From: Lunatimonas salinarum
Lineage (GTDB): Bacteria; Bacteroidota; Bacteroidia; Cytophagales; Cyclobacteriaceae
Assembly (NCBI RefSeq): GCF_017811155.1
Contig: NZ_JACVCV010000004.1
Span: 308,025 to 372,024, forward strand
Direction: 5' to 3'
DNA length: 64,000 bases
Numbering within the stretch: the first letter of the stretch is position 1; the number at the start of each line of letters is the position of its first letter. Made by a program: the position numbers and the translations under genes. The notes beneath the pieces were generated by a model, which searched no databases, had not been told where the DNA came from, and saw only the letters and a program-made list of their open reading frames with translations. Positions 18,402 to 26,908 of this stretch are shown here, piece by piece.

Positions 18402-19451
18402 ATGTTAGCGACTAAGACTTCCATACGACTGGATGAAAACTCCAGGATCCCAAAATACCTTCAAATAGTCCATTCAATTATCGAAGACATCGAGACACAG
18501 CACCTCGCGGTGGGTGATAAGATTCCTTCCATCAATGAAATCAGCGAGGAGTATTACCTTTCCCGGGATACCGTAGAAAAGGCGTACAACCAACTAAAGG
18601 AAAAAAAGATTATCGTATCGGTCAAAGGGAAAGGATACTATGTGGCGAGAAATATTTCCCACAATAAGGAGACGGTACTTTTCTTGATGAATAAATTGAG
18701 TAACTACAAGTTGCGCATTTACAATTCCTTTATTGATAGCATGGGGAGTTCTGTACAGGTAGACCTACAAATATACCACTGCGATGCGAAAAATCTCCTG
18801 AACATCTTGGAAGAAAACATGGGGGCATACGATCACTTTGTGATCATGCCGCACTTTAAAAACGAGGACAAAAGCCATTACAACCACGATAGTAATGTGC
18901 TGGAAATGCTCAAAAAAATCCCTTCGGAGAAGTTGCTGATCATGGACAATTACCTGGCGGATTTTGAAGGGGAAGCAGCTGCCATTTACCAAGATTTCAA
19001 ACACGACATTTATAAAGCCCTTTGTGAGGGTATTTTCCAACTCCAGAATTATGAAAAACTGCTGTTGGTATATCCGCAGCAAACCGTCTATCCCTACCCT
19101 AGAGAAATCATGGAGGGGTTTAAAAAATTCTGCAAAGATTTTGAGTTTGACCACGAAATCCTGGAGACCGTCTACACCGACATGGAACTTCGGTCTGGAG
19201 ACGTTTTCATTGTAATCGAAGAAAACGACCTGGTCAATCTGGTCAAACAGGTCAGAGAGCAAAACCTAGCGTTGGGGGAAGATATCGGTATCATTTCTTA
19301 CAATGATACCCCGCTGAAAGAACTGCTCGGCATCACGGTCATTTCCACGGATTTCAAGCTTATGGGAGAGACCGCCGCCTATATGATCCGAAAGCAAAAA
19401 AAAGAATCTGTAAAAAACGTATTTAACTTTATCAATCGAGGTTCGGTCTGA
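18402..19451 (+). CDS. GntR-family transcriptional regulator with LacI-type sensor domain
   Basis: 349 residues. The N-terminal winged helix-turn-helix (about 10-80) contains LAVGDKIPSINEISEEYYLSR and TVEKAYNQLKEKKII, the GntR hallmark. Residues 90-340 form a periplasmic-binding-protein-like ligand domain (LLIMDN, IGIISYNDTPLKELLGIT, IST-DF-LMGETAAYMI). This GntR/LacI hybrid architecture is common among Bacteroidota regulators of sugar loci. Its position between the GH106 and permease genes, all on the plus strand, suggests it controls this rhamnoside locus and senses L-rhamnose or a derivative; that is inference. The closing segment FINRGSV is typical of the subgroup. Confidence 0.87.
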   Translation: MLATKTSIRLDENSRIPKYLQIVHSIIEDIETQHLAVGDKIPSINEISEEYYLSRDTVEKAYNQLKEKKIIVSVKGKGYYVARNISHNKETVLFLMNKLSNYKLRIYNSFIDSMGSSVQVDLQIYHCDAKNLLNILEENMGAYDHFVIMPHFKNEDKSHYNHDSNVLEMLKKIPSEKLLIMDNYLADFEGEAAAIYQDFKHDIYKALCEGIFQLQNYEKLLLVYPQQTVYPYPREIMEGFKKFCKDFEFDHEILETVYTDMELRSGDVFIVIEENDLVNLVKQVREQNLALGEDIGIISYNDTPLKELLGITVISTDFKLMGETAAYMIRKQKKESVKNVFNFINRGSV

Positions 19452-19536
19452 TCCCGGATTTGCCGTAAAGCTTCCAACACCGGCTTGGGGTCAGGATGAA
19501 CGTAAAAAGTAAACATATAGGTATAAGCAAGTTTTT

Positions 19537-20955
19537 ATGTGGAATAGAAAAGCGTTAGTACAGCGATTAGATGCGGTAAATGAATACGAGCAAGAGCCAA
19601 TACCGGAAAATAAACTTAAGGGTTGGAAGAGTTTTCTGGGTACCTACGCTGGAGAACACACGGCGGGTACTGAATTTGTTATAGGCCCCTTGTTTGTAGC
19701 CCATGGCGCCAGTGCGGTGGACTTGGTGAGCGGCTTGATCATCGGAAATATTCTGGCCGTGCTAAGCTGGGCATTTTATACCGGTAAAATTGCGGTAAAA
19801 ACCCGAGTGACCCTTTATTACCAGCTGGAAAAAATAGCCGGACACCGATTTACCACACTCTATAATCTGGTAAATGCAGGCCTCTTCTGCTTTCTTGCAG
19901 GCGCTATGATAGCCGTATCCGCAACTGCGGTTGGAATCCCTTTTGACTTGGCCATGCCACAGTTAACCGACGTGTATCCAAACAGCGTGGGTTGGGTATT
20001 GACGGTTTTTGGGATAGGAGCCATCACCACGGTGGTCGCCATGTTTGGATTTGACCTTGTGTCCAAATTCGCCAACGTGGCAGCACCCTGGATGATCATG
20101 ATATTCATTGCGTCTGCGATCGCTGTATTGCCACGCCTCGGTGTCTCGCAGATAAGTGAGTTTTGGCCTGTAGCCAAGGATGTAATATGGACCGGCATTC
20201 CCTTGGAAGGACAGAGCAAATTCACCTTTTGGCATGTGATGTTCTTTGCCTGGTTTTGTAACATGGCCATGCATATTGGCCTCGCTGACATGTCCATCCT
20301 GCGCTATGCTAAAAAGTGGCAATTTGGCTTTGCTTCTGCAACGGGCGTATTTCTGGGCCACTTTATCGCATGGATCGCTTCTGGCATCCTGTATTCACTC
20401 TTTTTGCTTGAATCCCAAAACAGCTTGACTTTTGCACCAGGGCCGATTGCCTACAGTGCCGTGGGGATAGCAGGAGCCATCTGCGTGATTATTGCAGGCT
20501 GGACCACTGCCAACCCCACCCTATATCGGGCCGGATTGGCAATACAATCCATCAATCCAAAATGGAAGACGTGGAAGGTGACCCTATTTGTCGGTTTAAT
20601 AACCACCATAGCGGCCTGCTTTCCGGCCTTGGTGATGATGCTCCTGGAATTTGTGGCTCTCTATGGCTTGATATTGATGCCATTGGGTGCGGTTATATTC
20701 ATTGATATTTACCTGTTCGAGAGAATTGGCCTTCAGTCAAACTACGCCCTTTTGACCGGATCCAAGTTGAACTGGTCTGCCGCACTTACTTGGGGAATTA
20801 CGCTGGTTTTTTGTCTGGGTCTAAACCTGTTTGGAGGCGTGGAGATCTTCTTCCTAGGCCTTCCGGGATGGTTTGTGGCGGTAGCGGTTTACATCATTGC
20901 GGCCAAGATTAACCAAAAGAAAACAGTATCGGCGGGTGCGAAGCTCCCAGCCTAA
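19537..20955 (+). CDS. NCS1-type (purine-cytosine permease-like) membrane transporter
   Basis: 472 residues with about twelve membrane helices. The N-terminal soluble stretch is followed by GEHTAGTEFVIGPLFVAHG and SGLIIGNILAVLSWAFYTGKIAVKTR, which resemble the first helices of nucleobase-cation-symport-1 carriers, and MFGFDLVSKFANVAAPWM lies mid-protein. NCS1 members import purines, pyrimidines, hydantoins or related compounds with H+ or Na+. Here it is 85 bp after the GntR regulator at the end of a rhamnose-related locus, so the real substrate may be different. It is followed by a small membrane protein 25 bp downstream, possibly an accessory subunit. Confidence 0.8.
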   Translation: MWNRKALVQRLDAVNEYEQEPIPENKLKGWKSFLGTYAGEHTAGTEFVIGPLFVAHGASAVDLVSGLIIGNILAVLSWAFYTGKIAVKTRVTLYYQLEKIAGHRFTTLYNLVNAGLFCFLAGAMIAVSATAVGIPFDLAMPQLTDVYPNSVGWVLTVFGIGAITTVVAMFGFDLVSKFANVAAPWMIMIFIASAIAVLPRLGVSQISEFWPVAKDVIWTGIPLEGQSKFTFWHVMFFAWFCNMAMHIGLADMSILRYAKKWQFGFASATGVFLGHFIAWIASGILYSLFLLESQNSLTFAPGPIAYSAVGIAGAICVIIAGWTTANPTLYRAGLAIQSINPKWKTWKVTLFVGLITTIAACFPALVMMLLEFVALYGLILMPLGAVIFIDIYLFERIGLQSNYALLTGSKLNWSAALTWGITLVFCLGLNLFGGVEIFFLGLPGWFVAVAVYIIAAKINQKKTVSAGAKLPA

Positions 20956-20980
20956 ACGCAATTTACTAAAACAGTTTTAA

Positions 20981-21145
20981 ATGAAACCCCTTATAAAAAT
21001 TATCTCATTTATCGGACTGGGATTATCCATTGTCCCAGCGATATTGGTATTTCAGGGCTCCATTACCTCGGATAACTGCAAAACCCTCATGGCTGTAGGA
21101 ACTCTCCTCTGGTTTGTCACCGCACCCTCATGGATGAACAAATAG
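20981..21145 (+). CDS. 54-residue two-helix membrane protein
   Basis: A short frame with ATG at 20981, 25 bp after the permease gene. The product starts MKPLIKIISFIGLGLSI and has two hydrophobic segments (about 6-25 and 37-49) joined by a polar turn QGSITSDNCKT, ending SWMNK. A basic N-terminus and hydrophobic profile with a strong terminator directly after the stop argue that it is a real gene. Similar small proteins accompany transporters in Bacteroidota; a stabilising or accessory role for the permease is inference. Confidence 0.7.
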   Translation: MKPLIKIISFIGLGLSIVPAILVFQGSITSDNCKTLMAVGTLLWFVTAPSWMNK

Positions 21146-21186
21146 AAAGTGCTTCCCGAAAGAGGCTTTGCGAGAAGTACTTTTTG
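21146..21186 (+). terminator. Intrinsic terminator closing the rhaM-to-permease unit
   Basis: A 10-bp stem AAAGTGCTTC (21146-21155) and GAAGTACTTT (21174-21183) with one G-T wobble, an inner CGAAAG/CTTTGCG pairing and a T-tract. It starts at the stop codon of the 54-residue protein. Confidence 0.7.
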
Positions 21187-21356
21187 CCCCAAAGAATGGA
21201 CACCCTCAAGGTTTGAGTGTGATAAATTGCATCTTTTACACCCTCAGATGTCCTCGCCTGAGGAACCATTGTGTCATGTCCCTACCTCTCCAGGTGGCAA
21301 AAGATCGTTGATTCCGGCAGCGTTTTCCGGTCATTTTTTTGCGGGTACACACTGAG

Positions 21357-22496
21357 CTATTCCATGACACCGAAAGACCCGAGCTCACGATCGATAAGGG
21401 CATTCCATCGCTCCTGTGCAGATCTATTCGTCCCGTGAGATGTTTCTCTGTCATATTGCTCCTGCATTCGGTTCATCTCCCGATAGCTTTCCAAAAACTC
21501 GAAAGAGACTACCCTGTCAAAATTGTGGGGTAGCAAGTCCATCGAGGAAAGCCTTCTTTTCAGCCGCTCGGTGATGATCTGAGCAATATCAAAATGACGC
21601 TGCTCGTGGTTCAATCCATAATCATTGTTGCCTGGCCTTACCCAAGAAGAGTTTTTAAGCATGTAAGTCTTGAACATCAGCTCAATCTGAACTTCTCCGT
21701 CCACCAGCCTGCTGTCTCCCTCGTATGCGATGCTCGCAAAAATCGAAGCCGCAAAATTCCCCATTCTGGGCCTTCCTGTAAAATCCGACCAGGTAAGGGG
21801 CCGCTTAGGGTCGTAAAAAACCGTATCATCCCGGTTATCCACCCGGTAATCCCGCATCGACACCGTAACCCGGTCTGCCAATTTCTCGTTGATACTGGCT
21901 TCCCTCTCTATCCAGTCGTGAAAGTAGGTAAGTGCATTGCCCAAGGACTTTCGAAAAATCGGCTCTATCACCGCTACTTGTCCTACTTTGCGCTTATAGG
22001 ACATCCCACCTTGAAAATCAAGCAAGTGAACAGCTTCTCCATTTCGCTGCAAAAAAAAACCGAAGTCGAGGTATACATCGCCCGCTATGATGCCTCTACT
22101 GCTGTCCGTGATTTTCTCTACGATTTTGCAATCCCTTACCTGCACACTGATCGGCCTGAGCGAAGGGTTTCTTAGGACAGCGCCGAAAACAAAAGCCTCA
22201 AGTCCACGCATCGTTCCTCCGCGCAAATCAACCAGACTCAGGTTAGCACCCGCACTTACTGAAGAAACCAAGAACGCCACCGGTGTCCGATCGGATCGCT
22301 TATCCTCCAATTTTGCGAAAAAATACTGCGTAGGCTGTAAGTCTAGAGGCAGTACCCGCAAGTCAATGGATGAATAGCTCGACTGTGAAAAAACGCTATT
22401 TGAAAACACAACAAACAAAAAAAAGTGCAGCACTACCCGAGCAACGAAGTTGGTTCGGTCGGACCATTTTTCCACATATTCGGGTGCAGGCTTCAA
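21357..22496 (-). CDS. Secreted DUF922-like protein with HExxH-type motif
   Basis: 379 residues from a TTG at 22496; no ATG lies near the N-terminus and the start is uncertain. GTG codons at residues 8 and 22 are alternatives; all versions keep a hydrophobic segment ending VFSQS, a likely signal peptide. The second half has PLTWSDFTGRP and, near residue 295, NHEQRHFDIAQ with His297 and His301, the pattern of the DUF922 family of predicted zinc-dependent peptidases. The N-terminal 200 residues, a beta-rich domain, match nothing I recognise. No enzymatic activity is established for the family. Confidence 0.65.
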   Translation of the reverse strand: MKPAPEYVEKWSDRTNFVARVVLHFFLFVVFSNSVFSQSSYSSIDLRVLPLDLQPTQYFFAKLEDKRSDRTPVAFLVSSVSAGANLSLVDLRGGTMRGLEAFVFGAVLRNPSLRPISVQVRDCKIVEKITDSSRGIIAGDVYLDFGFFLQRNGEAVHLLDFQGGMSYKRKVGQVAVIEPIFRKSLGNALTYFHDWIEREASINEKLADRVTVSMRDYRVDNRDDTVFYDPKRPLTWSDFTGRPRMGNFAASIFASIAYEGDSRLVDGEVQIELMFKTYMLKNSSWVRPGNNDYGLNHEQRHFDIAQIITERLKRRLSSMDLLPHNFDRVVSFEFLESYREMNRMQEQYDRETSHGTNRSAQERWNALIDRELGSFGVME

Positions 22497-22566
22497 TGCT
22501 TAGACGATGGACGTAGTTACCTAGGGATAACAGCTTTTCCCTGTTCATGGTTCTATCTCTGAAAGC

Positions 22567-23724
22567 TCAGTGGTATGCCGGCATCCTCACACCGGAAACC
22601 TTGGAAATTCTCTGTAGCGAATCCACGACTTTTGGATCAAGCGGTATACCATCCCGTAGACGGATGGCGTAAGCGCGGTGTTCAGGCTCGCCAGGAACCA
22701 GCACCTCGCTTGCACCTGGTAACGGCGGAGTAGACCGCATAACCCGGATCCACTCATCCACCGATTGCTTGAAAATACAAGGATCCTGAAATCCATCAAT
22801 ATCCCACGCTCCAAAAAAATGTCCAATGCCTTTACCTACTTGTTTCGCTTCTTTAGGGGCACCTTTAATGGCAAACGGCACCGCAAAAGGACCCCAATTG
22901 GCACCGCTCAAAACCGCCGAAAGTAAATCCACCACGGTGGCTATGCAGTATCCCTTATGACCGCTTCCAGCCTCATCACTTCCAAGAGGAAGCAATGCGC
23001 CACCTTGGATCATCGCTATGGGATCCAAAGTCGTATGTCCATGAGCATCAATGCACCAGCCATGTGGAACCGACTTGCCTTGTCGCTCTGCGATTTCTAC
23101 TTTACCATAGGCCACCGTACTGCTGGCCATATCGATAATGAGTGGTTTTTCGGTACTTGCCGGAAAAGCAATCGCGATTGGGTTGGTTCCCAACATTTTT
23201 TCTCTGCCGTTAAAAGGAACAACGCCCTTTGTCGTATTGGTCATGGATAGGCCAATCAGGTCTCTTGCCAGCGCCTGAACCGGATAATACCCTGCCGCCC
23301 CATAATGATTCGTGTTGCAAACGCTTACCCAGCCGGAACCATACGCTCCGGCTTTGTCCATCGCAATTTCATTACACCGGGGCCCTACTATCAGCCCCAA
23401 TCCATTATCGCCATCCATAGTCGCTACGGAGGCCTTTTCACGAACTACGCGGATCATTGGGTTCTTATTGATCTTCCCCCCTATTATCAAGTCAAAATAC
23501 GTGTCCAAACGGGCTACACCATGGGAGTCAATACCGTGCTCGTCGCTGTATGCCAATACATCAGCGGCTAGCTCGGCATCCGCCGCAGGGATACCGGTCC
23601 ATTCAAATACTTCACGGACATACCTTCTTAAATCCGAATGACCAAAGGGAGTAGGCTCCATCACGCATGGGATATTAAATGAAAGACCCAACCTTCCAAT
23701 AATGTGATGGAAGCGTTGGGCCAT
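22567..23724 (-). CDS. Ldh-family (malate/L-lactate/ureidoglycolate-type) NAD(P)-dependent oxidoreductase
   Basis: 385 residues. The family's conserved blocks are present: the catalytic segment SDEHGIDSHGVARL with its His, GDNGLGLIVGPRC, VCNTNHYGAAGYY, MTNTTKGVVPFNGREKMLGTNPIAIAFPA and GSGHKGYCIATVVDLLSAVLSGANWG. These enzymes reduce or oxidise 2-hydroxy acids and related compounds, with a Rossmann-unlike fold. ATG at 23724 gives a 20-residue N-terminal extension; Met22 (ATG at 23661) would give the more usual length of about 364. It lies 24 bp after the DUF1080 gene in one operon, so a role in sugar-acid metabolism is plausible. Confidence 0.88.
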   Translation of the reverse strand: MAQRFHHIIGRLGLSFNIPCVMEPTPFGHSDLRRYVREVFEWTGIPAADAELAADVLAYSDEHGIDSHGVARLDTYFDLIIGGKINKNPMIRVVREKASVATMDGDNGLGLIVGPRCNEIAMDKAGAYGSGWVSVCNTNHYGAAGYYPVQALARDLIGLSMTNTTKGVVPFNGREKMLGTNPIAIAFPASTEKPLIIDMASSTVAYGKVEIAERQGKSVPHGWCIDAHGHTTLDPIAMIQGGALLPLGSDEAGSGHKGYCIATVVDLLSAVLSGANWGPFAVPFAIKGAPKEAKQVGKGIGHFFGAWDIDGFQDPCIFKQSVDEWIRVMRSTPPLPGASEVLVPGEPEHRAYAIRLRDGIPLDPKVVDSLQRISKVSGVRMPAYH

Positions 23725-23748
23725 AATTTATTTCCATAAAACCAATTT

Positions 23749-24381
23749 TCAAGGCAATGGCTTGATCCGGATATCTTTGTAATAGATTACACTATTTGGA
23801 TCGTGTGCCTGTAGGGCAATGGTGCCATGACCCAAGCGCTTCTTGCTTTCTCCGATATCACCCCTGTCGTTGGCTTCCACAAATTCGTTGATGACTTTCC
23901 CGTTGACTTTCACAGTCACTTTATTTCCTTGAACGATGATCGTCTTGGTATACCACTCCCCGTCATTTACAAACGTTTCCCGCACATCCTTAAAACTATA
24001 TACACTACCGGTCTTTCTCCAGTCTCCGTGTGTTTGATTTACCTGTATCTCGTAACCAACATCCGGCCACCCATCCTCAATGTAGGTAGTATGGATGAAA
24101 ATACCCGAATTGGCCTTGGGTTCAGTCTTGATTTTGGTCTCAAACTCAAAGTTTTTAAAATCATGCTTATTTACCTTTCCGGCATAAAACAGATGGGCAC
24201 GGGGACCATCTACTTTGATGGCTCCATCTACCACATTAAAAGATTCGGCGTTTACGCCTACTTCCCACCCTTTTAGGGATTTTCCGTCAAAAAGCGTATA
24301 CCAACCATCCTTGCTTTTCTTTTGTGCATGGGCAGAAAAGGCAATAACGGCCAGGGTACACAGTAAAATGATTTTTTTCAT
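23749..24381 (-). CDS. DUF1080 (3-keto-disaccharide hydrolase-like) secreted protein
   Basis: 210 residues with a clear signal peptide (MKKIILLCTLAVIAFSAHAQ). The DUF1080 domain follows: WYTLFDGKSLKGWEV, LFYAGKVNKHDFKNFEFE, KANSGIFIHTTYIEDGWPDVGYEIQVN and HGTIALQAHDPNSVIYYKDIRIKPLP. This jelly-roll family includes hydrolases acting on 3-keto-glycosides, working outside the cytoplasm on oxidised sugars. Co-transcribed with the Ldh-type dehydrogenase, it may be part of such a path. Small single-domain members like this are common in Bacteroidota. Confidence 0.87.
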   Translation of the reverse strand: MKKIILLCTLAVIAFSAHAQKKSKDGWYTLFDGKSLKGWEVGVNAESFNVVDGAIKVDGPRAHLFYAGKVNKHDFKNFEFETKIKTEPKANSGIFIHTTYIEDGWPDVGYEIQVNQTHGDWRKTGSVYSFKDVRETFVNDGEWYTKTIIVQGNKVTVKVNGKVINEFVEANDRGDIGESKKRLGHGTIALQAHDPNSVIYYKDIRIKPLP

Positions 24382-24653
24382 GTTGTTTTTGGTTTATTGG
24401 CTTTAATAGTTCGATAAATGTAAGGCATTCCTATATAGATGTCAAAGCTATCTTTACGTAAACGGCAGAAACAGGTACGGGAAAACGCCCCATCGCTACC
24501 GGACAGATTCCATATCGTTCATTCGGGGATAAGCGGTCTGGTCTGTCAAAATTAGGATGAATAGGTTTTGAAATTCAAAACCTAGCCGTAATTTAGGGAA
24601 ATTTTTATCAATTTTTGACTAATTGATTAAGTAAACAGTAAACCGTTAAACGC

Positions 24654-25037
24654 ATGGGTCAAGTAGAGAAAACTTCCTATTCACAAGAAGAACTAAAGGA
24701 GTTTGAAGAGCTGATTAACGAAAAGCTTGCCGTAGCCAAGGAAGAGTTATCCCAGCTCAAACAAACGCTGAGCAAAAGCAACGATAGTGGAACTGATAAT
24801 ACGGCCTCTACGTCCAAATTGCTGGAAGATGGAGCGGATACTTTGGAAAGGGAAAACTTGAGTCAGCTCGCTGCCAGGCAACAAAAATTCATCATCAATT
24901 TGGAGAATGCACTGCGAAGGATCAAAAATGGCACTTATGGTGTGTGCGTGGACACGGGGAAACTCATCGCCAAGGAACGCCTAAAGGCTGTTCCCCACAC
25001 AATGCACAGCATTGAGGCAAAACTCGCCAAAAAATAA
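24654..25037 (+). CDS. DksA/TraR-like protein with degenerate zinc finger
   Basis: 127 residues. Residues 10-90 form a long coiled-coil hairpin, followed by ALRRIKNGTYGVC and the DksA-type C-terminal block TGKLIAKERLKAVP. In canonical DksA four cysteines bind zinc; here only Cys98 remains, with Thr101 and the SIEAK segment in place of the other three. This loss is typical of a Bacteroidota subgroup. DksA binds in the RNA polymerase secondary channel and modulates transcription with ppGpp; whether this subgroup does so is not established. It is 2 bp before scpB, in one transcript. Confidence 0.85.
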   Translation: MGQVEKTSYSQEELKEFEELINEKLAVAKEELSQLKQTLSKSNDSGTDNTASTSKLLEDGADTLERENLSQLAARQQKFIINLENALRRIKNGTYGVCVDTGKLIAKERLKAVPHTMHSIEAKLAKK

Positions 25038-25039
25038 GC

Positions 25040-25600
25040 GTGGATTTTCTACACCGCCATATCGAAGCCCTCATATTCTGCTCCCAAGAAGCTTTGGCTG
25101 TCCCCGATATTCAGCGATGCCTCTCAGAGATGTTTGAATCCGAAGTACCGGTAGCCCATATAGAAAATGCGGTCTCGGAACTTACAGAAAAATACCAACA
25201 AGAGGACTTCGCCTTTGGATTGGAAAAGATCAGCGGGGGATACCTTTTTTTGACCAAACCTTCGTACCAAAGCAGCATCTCCATCCTGCTAAAACACCAA
25301 TCCCAACGCCGGCTATCCACAGCCCAACTGGAAACACTATCTATCATTGCATACAAACAGCCGATCACAAAGTCCGAGATGGAGCAAATACGCGGTGTAA
25401 ACTGCGATTATTCTGTGCAAAAACTACTGGAGAAGGAACTGATCACCATCAAAGGCAAATCCGACAGTCTGGGTAAGCCGATGCTGTACGGAACCAGCCA
25501 AAAGTTTATGGATTACTTCGGTATCAACGATCTCAAAGACTTGCCCCAGCCCAAGGATTTTGCAGAGGAAGAAAACCAAATTGGCAATCAAACCAACTGA
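25040..25600 (+). CDS. scpB: Segregation and condensation protein B
   Basis: 186 residues, with GTG start at 25040 only 2 bp after the dksA-like stop. ScpB is a kleisin-interacting partner in the SMC-ScpA-ScpB condensin complex. Two winged-helix domains are readable: the N-terminal IEALIFCSQEALAVPDIQRCL and FAFGLEKISGGYLFLTKPSYQ, then LSTAQLETLSIIAYKQPITKSEMEQIRGVNCDYSVQKLLEKELI, the most conserved segment. The C-terminus LYGTSQKFMDYFGI is also typical. Length fits. scpA is not in the window. Confidence 0.93.
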   Translation: MDFLHRHIEALIFCSQEALAVPDIQRCLSEMFESEVPVAHIENAVSELTEKYQQEDFAFGLEKISGGYLFLTKPSYQSSISILLKHQSQRRLSTAQLETLSIIAYKQPITKSEMEQIRGVNCDYSVQKLLEKELITIKGKSDSLGKPMLYGTSQKFMDYFGINDLKDLPQPKDFAEEENQIGNQTN

Positions 25601-25694
25601 GTTCTCTGCCTGAAACCTAAATCTACCGACATCATCGGGGGCCGACGACCCACATTCTTTGCGCCTGATAACCGAAATTACAAAATAATTGCAC

Positions 25695-25702
25695 TACCTT
25701 TG
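25695..25702 (+). promoter_or_regulatory. -7 promoter box of the rluB-type gene
   Basis: TACCTTTG, an exact match to TAnnTTTG, 72 bp before the ATG at 25775. No good -33 element at normal spacing. The predicted leader is about 65 nt. Confidence 0.45.
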
Positions 25703-25774
25703 TGTTAGTTTTCGGGTATTTCCGAAGAATCAACTACAATCCATTTTAAATACAGCAGAGATGCTGCTAGTCTA

Positions 25775-26797
25775 ATGAAAAATCCAAGAAAAGCGTACGG
25801 AGATAAGTATGCCAACAAAGCCAATCCATCGTCTCGCTCAAAAGAAAGGCAGCCTGGCGCTAATCCCCAAGAAAAATCAACCGCTAAGAAGCTATATAAA
25901 GGACGGGATAAGTCGCAAAAACCCATTTACGAATGGGTAGAGGAGGCCCCGGCTAGGCAAAAGCCCGACCCTAAGAAGCCCTTTTCCAGAATAAAAAAGG
26001 ATGGACCTGGAAAGCAGGCCCTGTCCCAACCGGAGTACGCCTTCAAAAGTGGAAAAGGTGATCACAGCGAGGAGGAGATCAGGCTGAATAAATACATCGC
26101 CAATGCGGGCATCTGTTCCCGGCGGGAAGCGGACAAGCTGATAGAAAAAGGAGAAATCTTGGTAAACGGCGATGTGGTCACTTCTCTTGGTTATAAAGTA
26201 AAGAGAAGCGATAAGGTCTCTTACAAAAACCGCAAGTTGAACCCTGAAAAACCGGTATACCTGCTTCTGAACAAACCTAAAGATTTCATCACGACGACAG
26301 ATGATCCCTTCGAGCGAAAAACGGTGATGCAACTGATTGCAAACGCCTGCGACGAGCGGGTATTCCCTATCGGCCGGCTGGACCGGAACACGACCGGTCT
26401 GCTCCTTTTTACAAACGATGGAGAACTTTCCGAACGGCTGGCACACCCTTCCAATCAGATAAAAAAAATTTACCAGGTCACCTTAGATAAGCCCATTACT
26501 AAAAAAGATTTTGAATTAATTCAAGAAGGCATCGAATTGGAAGATGGCCCAACGAACGTAGATGATCTACAAGTGCTTTCCAAAGATCGGACGATCCTTG
26601 GGTTAGAGATTCACTCGGGCAAAAACAGGATTGTTCGACGTATATTTGCCCATTTCGGCTACGAAGTAATCGGACTGGACAGGGTCATGTATGCCGGATT
26701 AACCAAAAAAGACCTGCCTAGAGGTAATTACCGTTTTTTATCCGAAACCGAGGTCATAAACCTAAAATACTTAGGCAAATCAAAAAAGCCCTCTTGA
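25775..26797 (+). CDS. rluB: RluB/RsuA-family rRNA pseudouridine synthase with basic N-terminal extension
   Basis: 340 residues. Residues 1-100 are a Lys/Arg/Pro-rich, probably disordered extension, which is common in Bacteroidota homologues. An S4 RNA-binding domain follows (RLNKYIANAGICSRREADKLI, about 103-150). The catalytic domain (160-335) holds PIGRLDRNTTGLLLFTNDG with the catalytic Asp203, and the family's QIKKIYQV and EIHSGKNRIVRRIFAHFG. RluB modifies U2605 of 23S rRNA; RsuA acts on 16S rRNA. The length and motifs favour RluB, but not decisively. The last codons form part of a strong bidirectional terminator. Confidence 0.88.
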   Translation: MKNPRKAYGDKYANKANPSSRSKERQPGANPQEKSTAKKLYKGRDKSQKPIYEWVEEAPARQKPDPKKPFSRIKKDGPGKQALSQPEYAFKSGKGDHSEEEIRLNKYIANAGICSRREADKLIEKGEILVNGDVVTSLGYKVKRSDKVSYKNRKLNPEKPVYLLLNKPKDFITTTDDPFERKTVMQLIANACDERVFPIGRLDRNTTGLLLFTNDGELSERLAHPSNQIKKIYQVTLDKPITKKDFELIQEGIELEDGPTNVDDLQVLSKDRTILGLEIHSGKNRIVRRIFAHFGYEVIGLDRVMYAGLTKKDLPRGNYRFLSETEVINLKYLGKSKKPS

Positions 26798-26815
26798 GGA
26801 CGGCCTTTTTGATTT
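26777..26815 (+). terminator. Strong intrinsic terminator after rluB
   Basis: Perfect outer arms AAATCAAAAA (26777-26786) and TTTTTGATTT (26806-26815) around a GCCCTC-TT-GAGGaCGGC core. It overlaps the last seven codons of the gene and, with A- and T-tracts on both sides, could act in either direction. Confidence 0.8.
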
Positions 26816-26908
26816 CTTGCCTTTTTGGCACGGTTCCCGAAAAAATTAAAATAAAACGTGTATTTTTACTTCAAGTGATCATTAGCATGACTTTGTTACT
26901 TCTTATTA

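Noticed and set aside
18765-19262. 165-codon minus-strand frame opposite the GntR regulator
   Set aside because: It is low-complexity Val/Phe-rich and antisense to the ligand domain of the regulator.
20981-21145. Toxin of a toxin-antitoxin pair for the 54-residue membrane protein
   Set aside because: It is co-directional and 25 bp after the permease, with no antisense RNA promoter or antitoxin gene; an accessory role fits better.
21594-22175. 193-codon plus-strand frame opposite the DUF922-like gene
   Set aside because: It shadows the minus-strand gene with the HEQRHFD motif; composition (many His, Arg, Pro) is typical of antisense frames.
25892-26446. 184-codon minus-strand frame inside rluB
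   Set aside because: It lies opposite the S4 and catalytic domains of rluB and shows no family motif.
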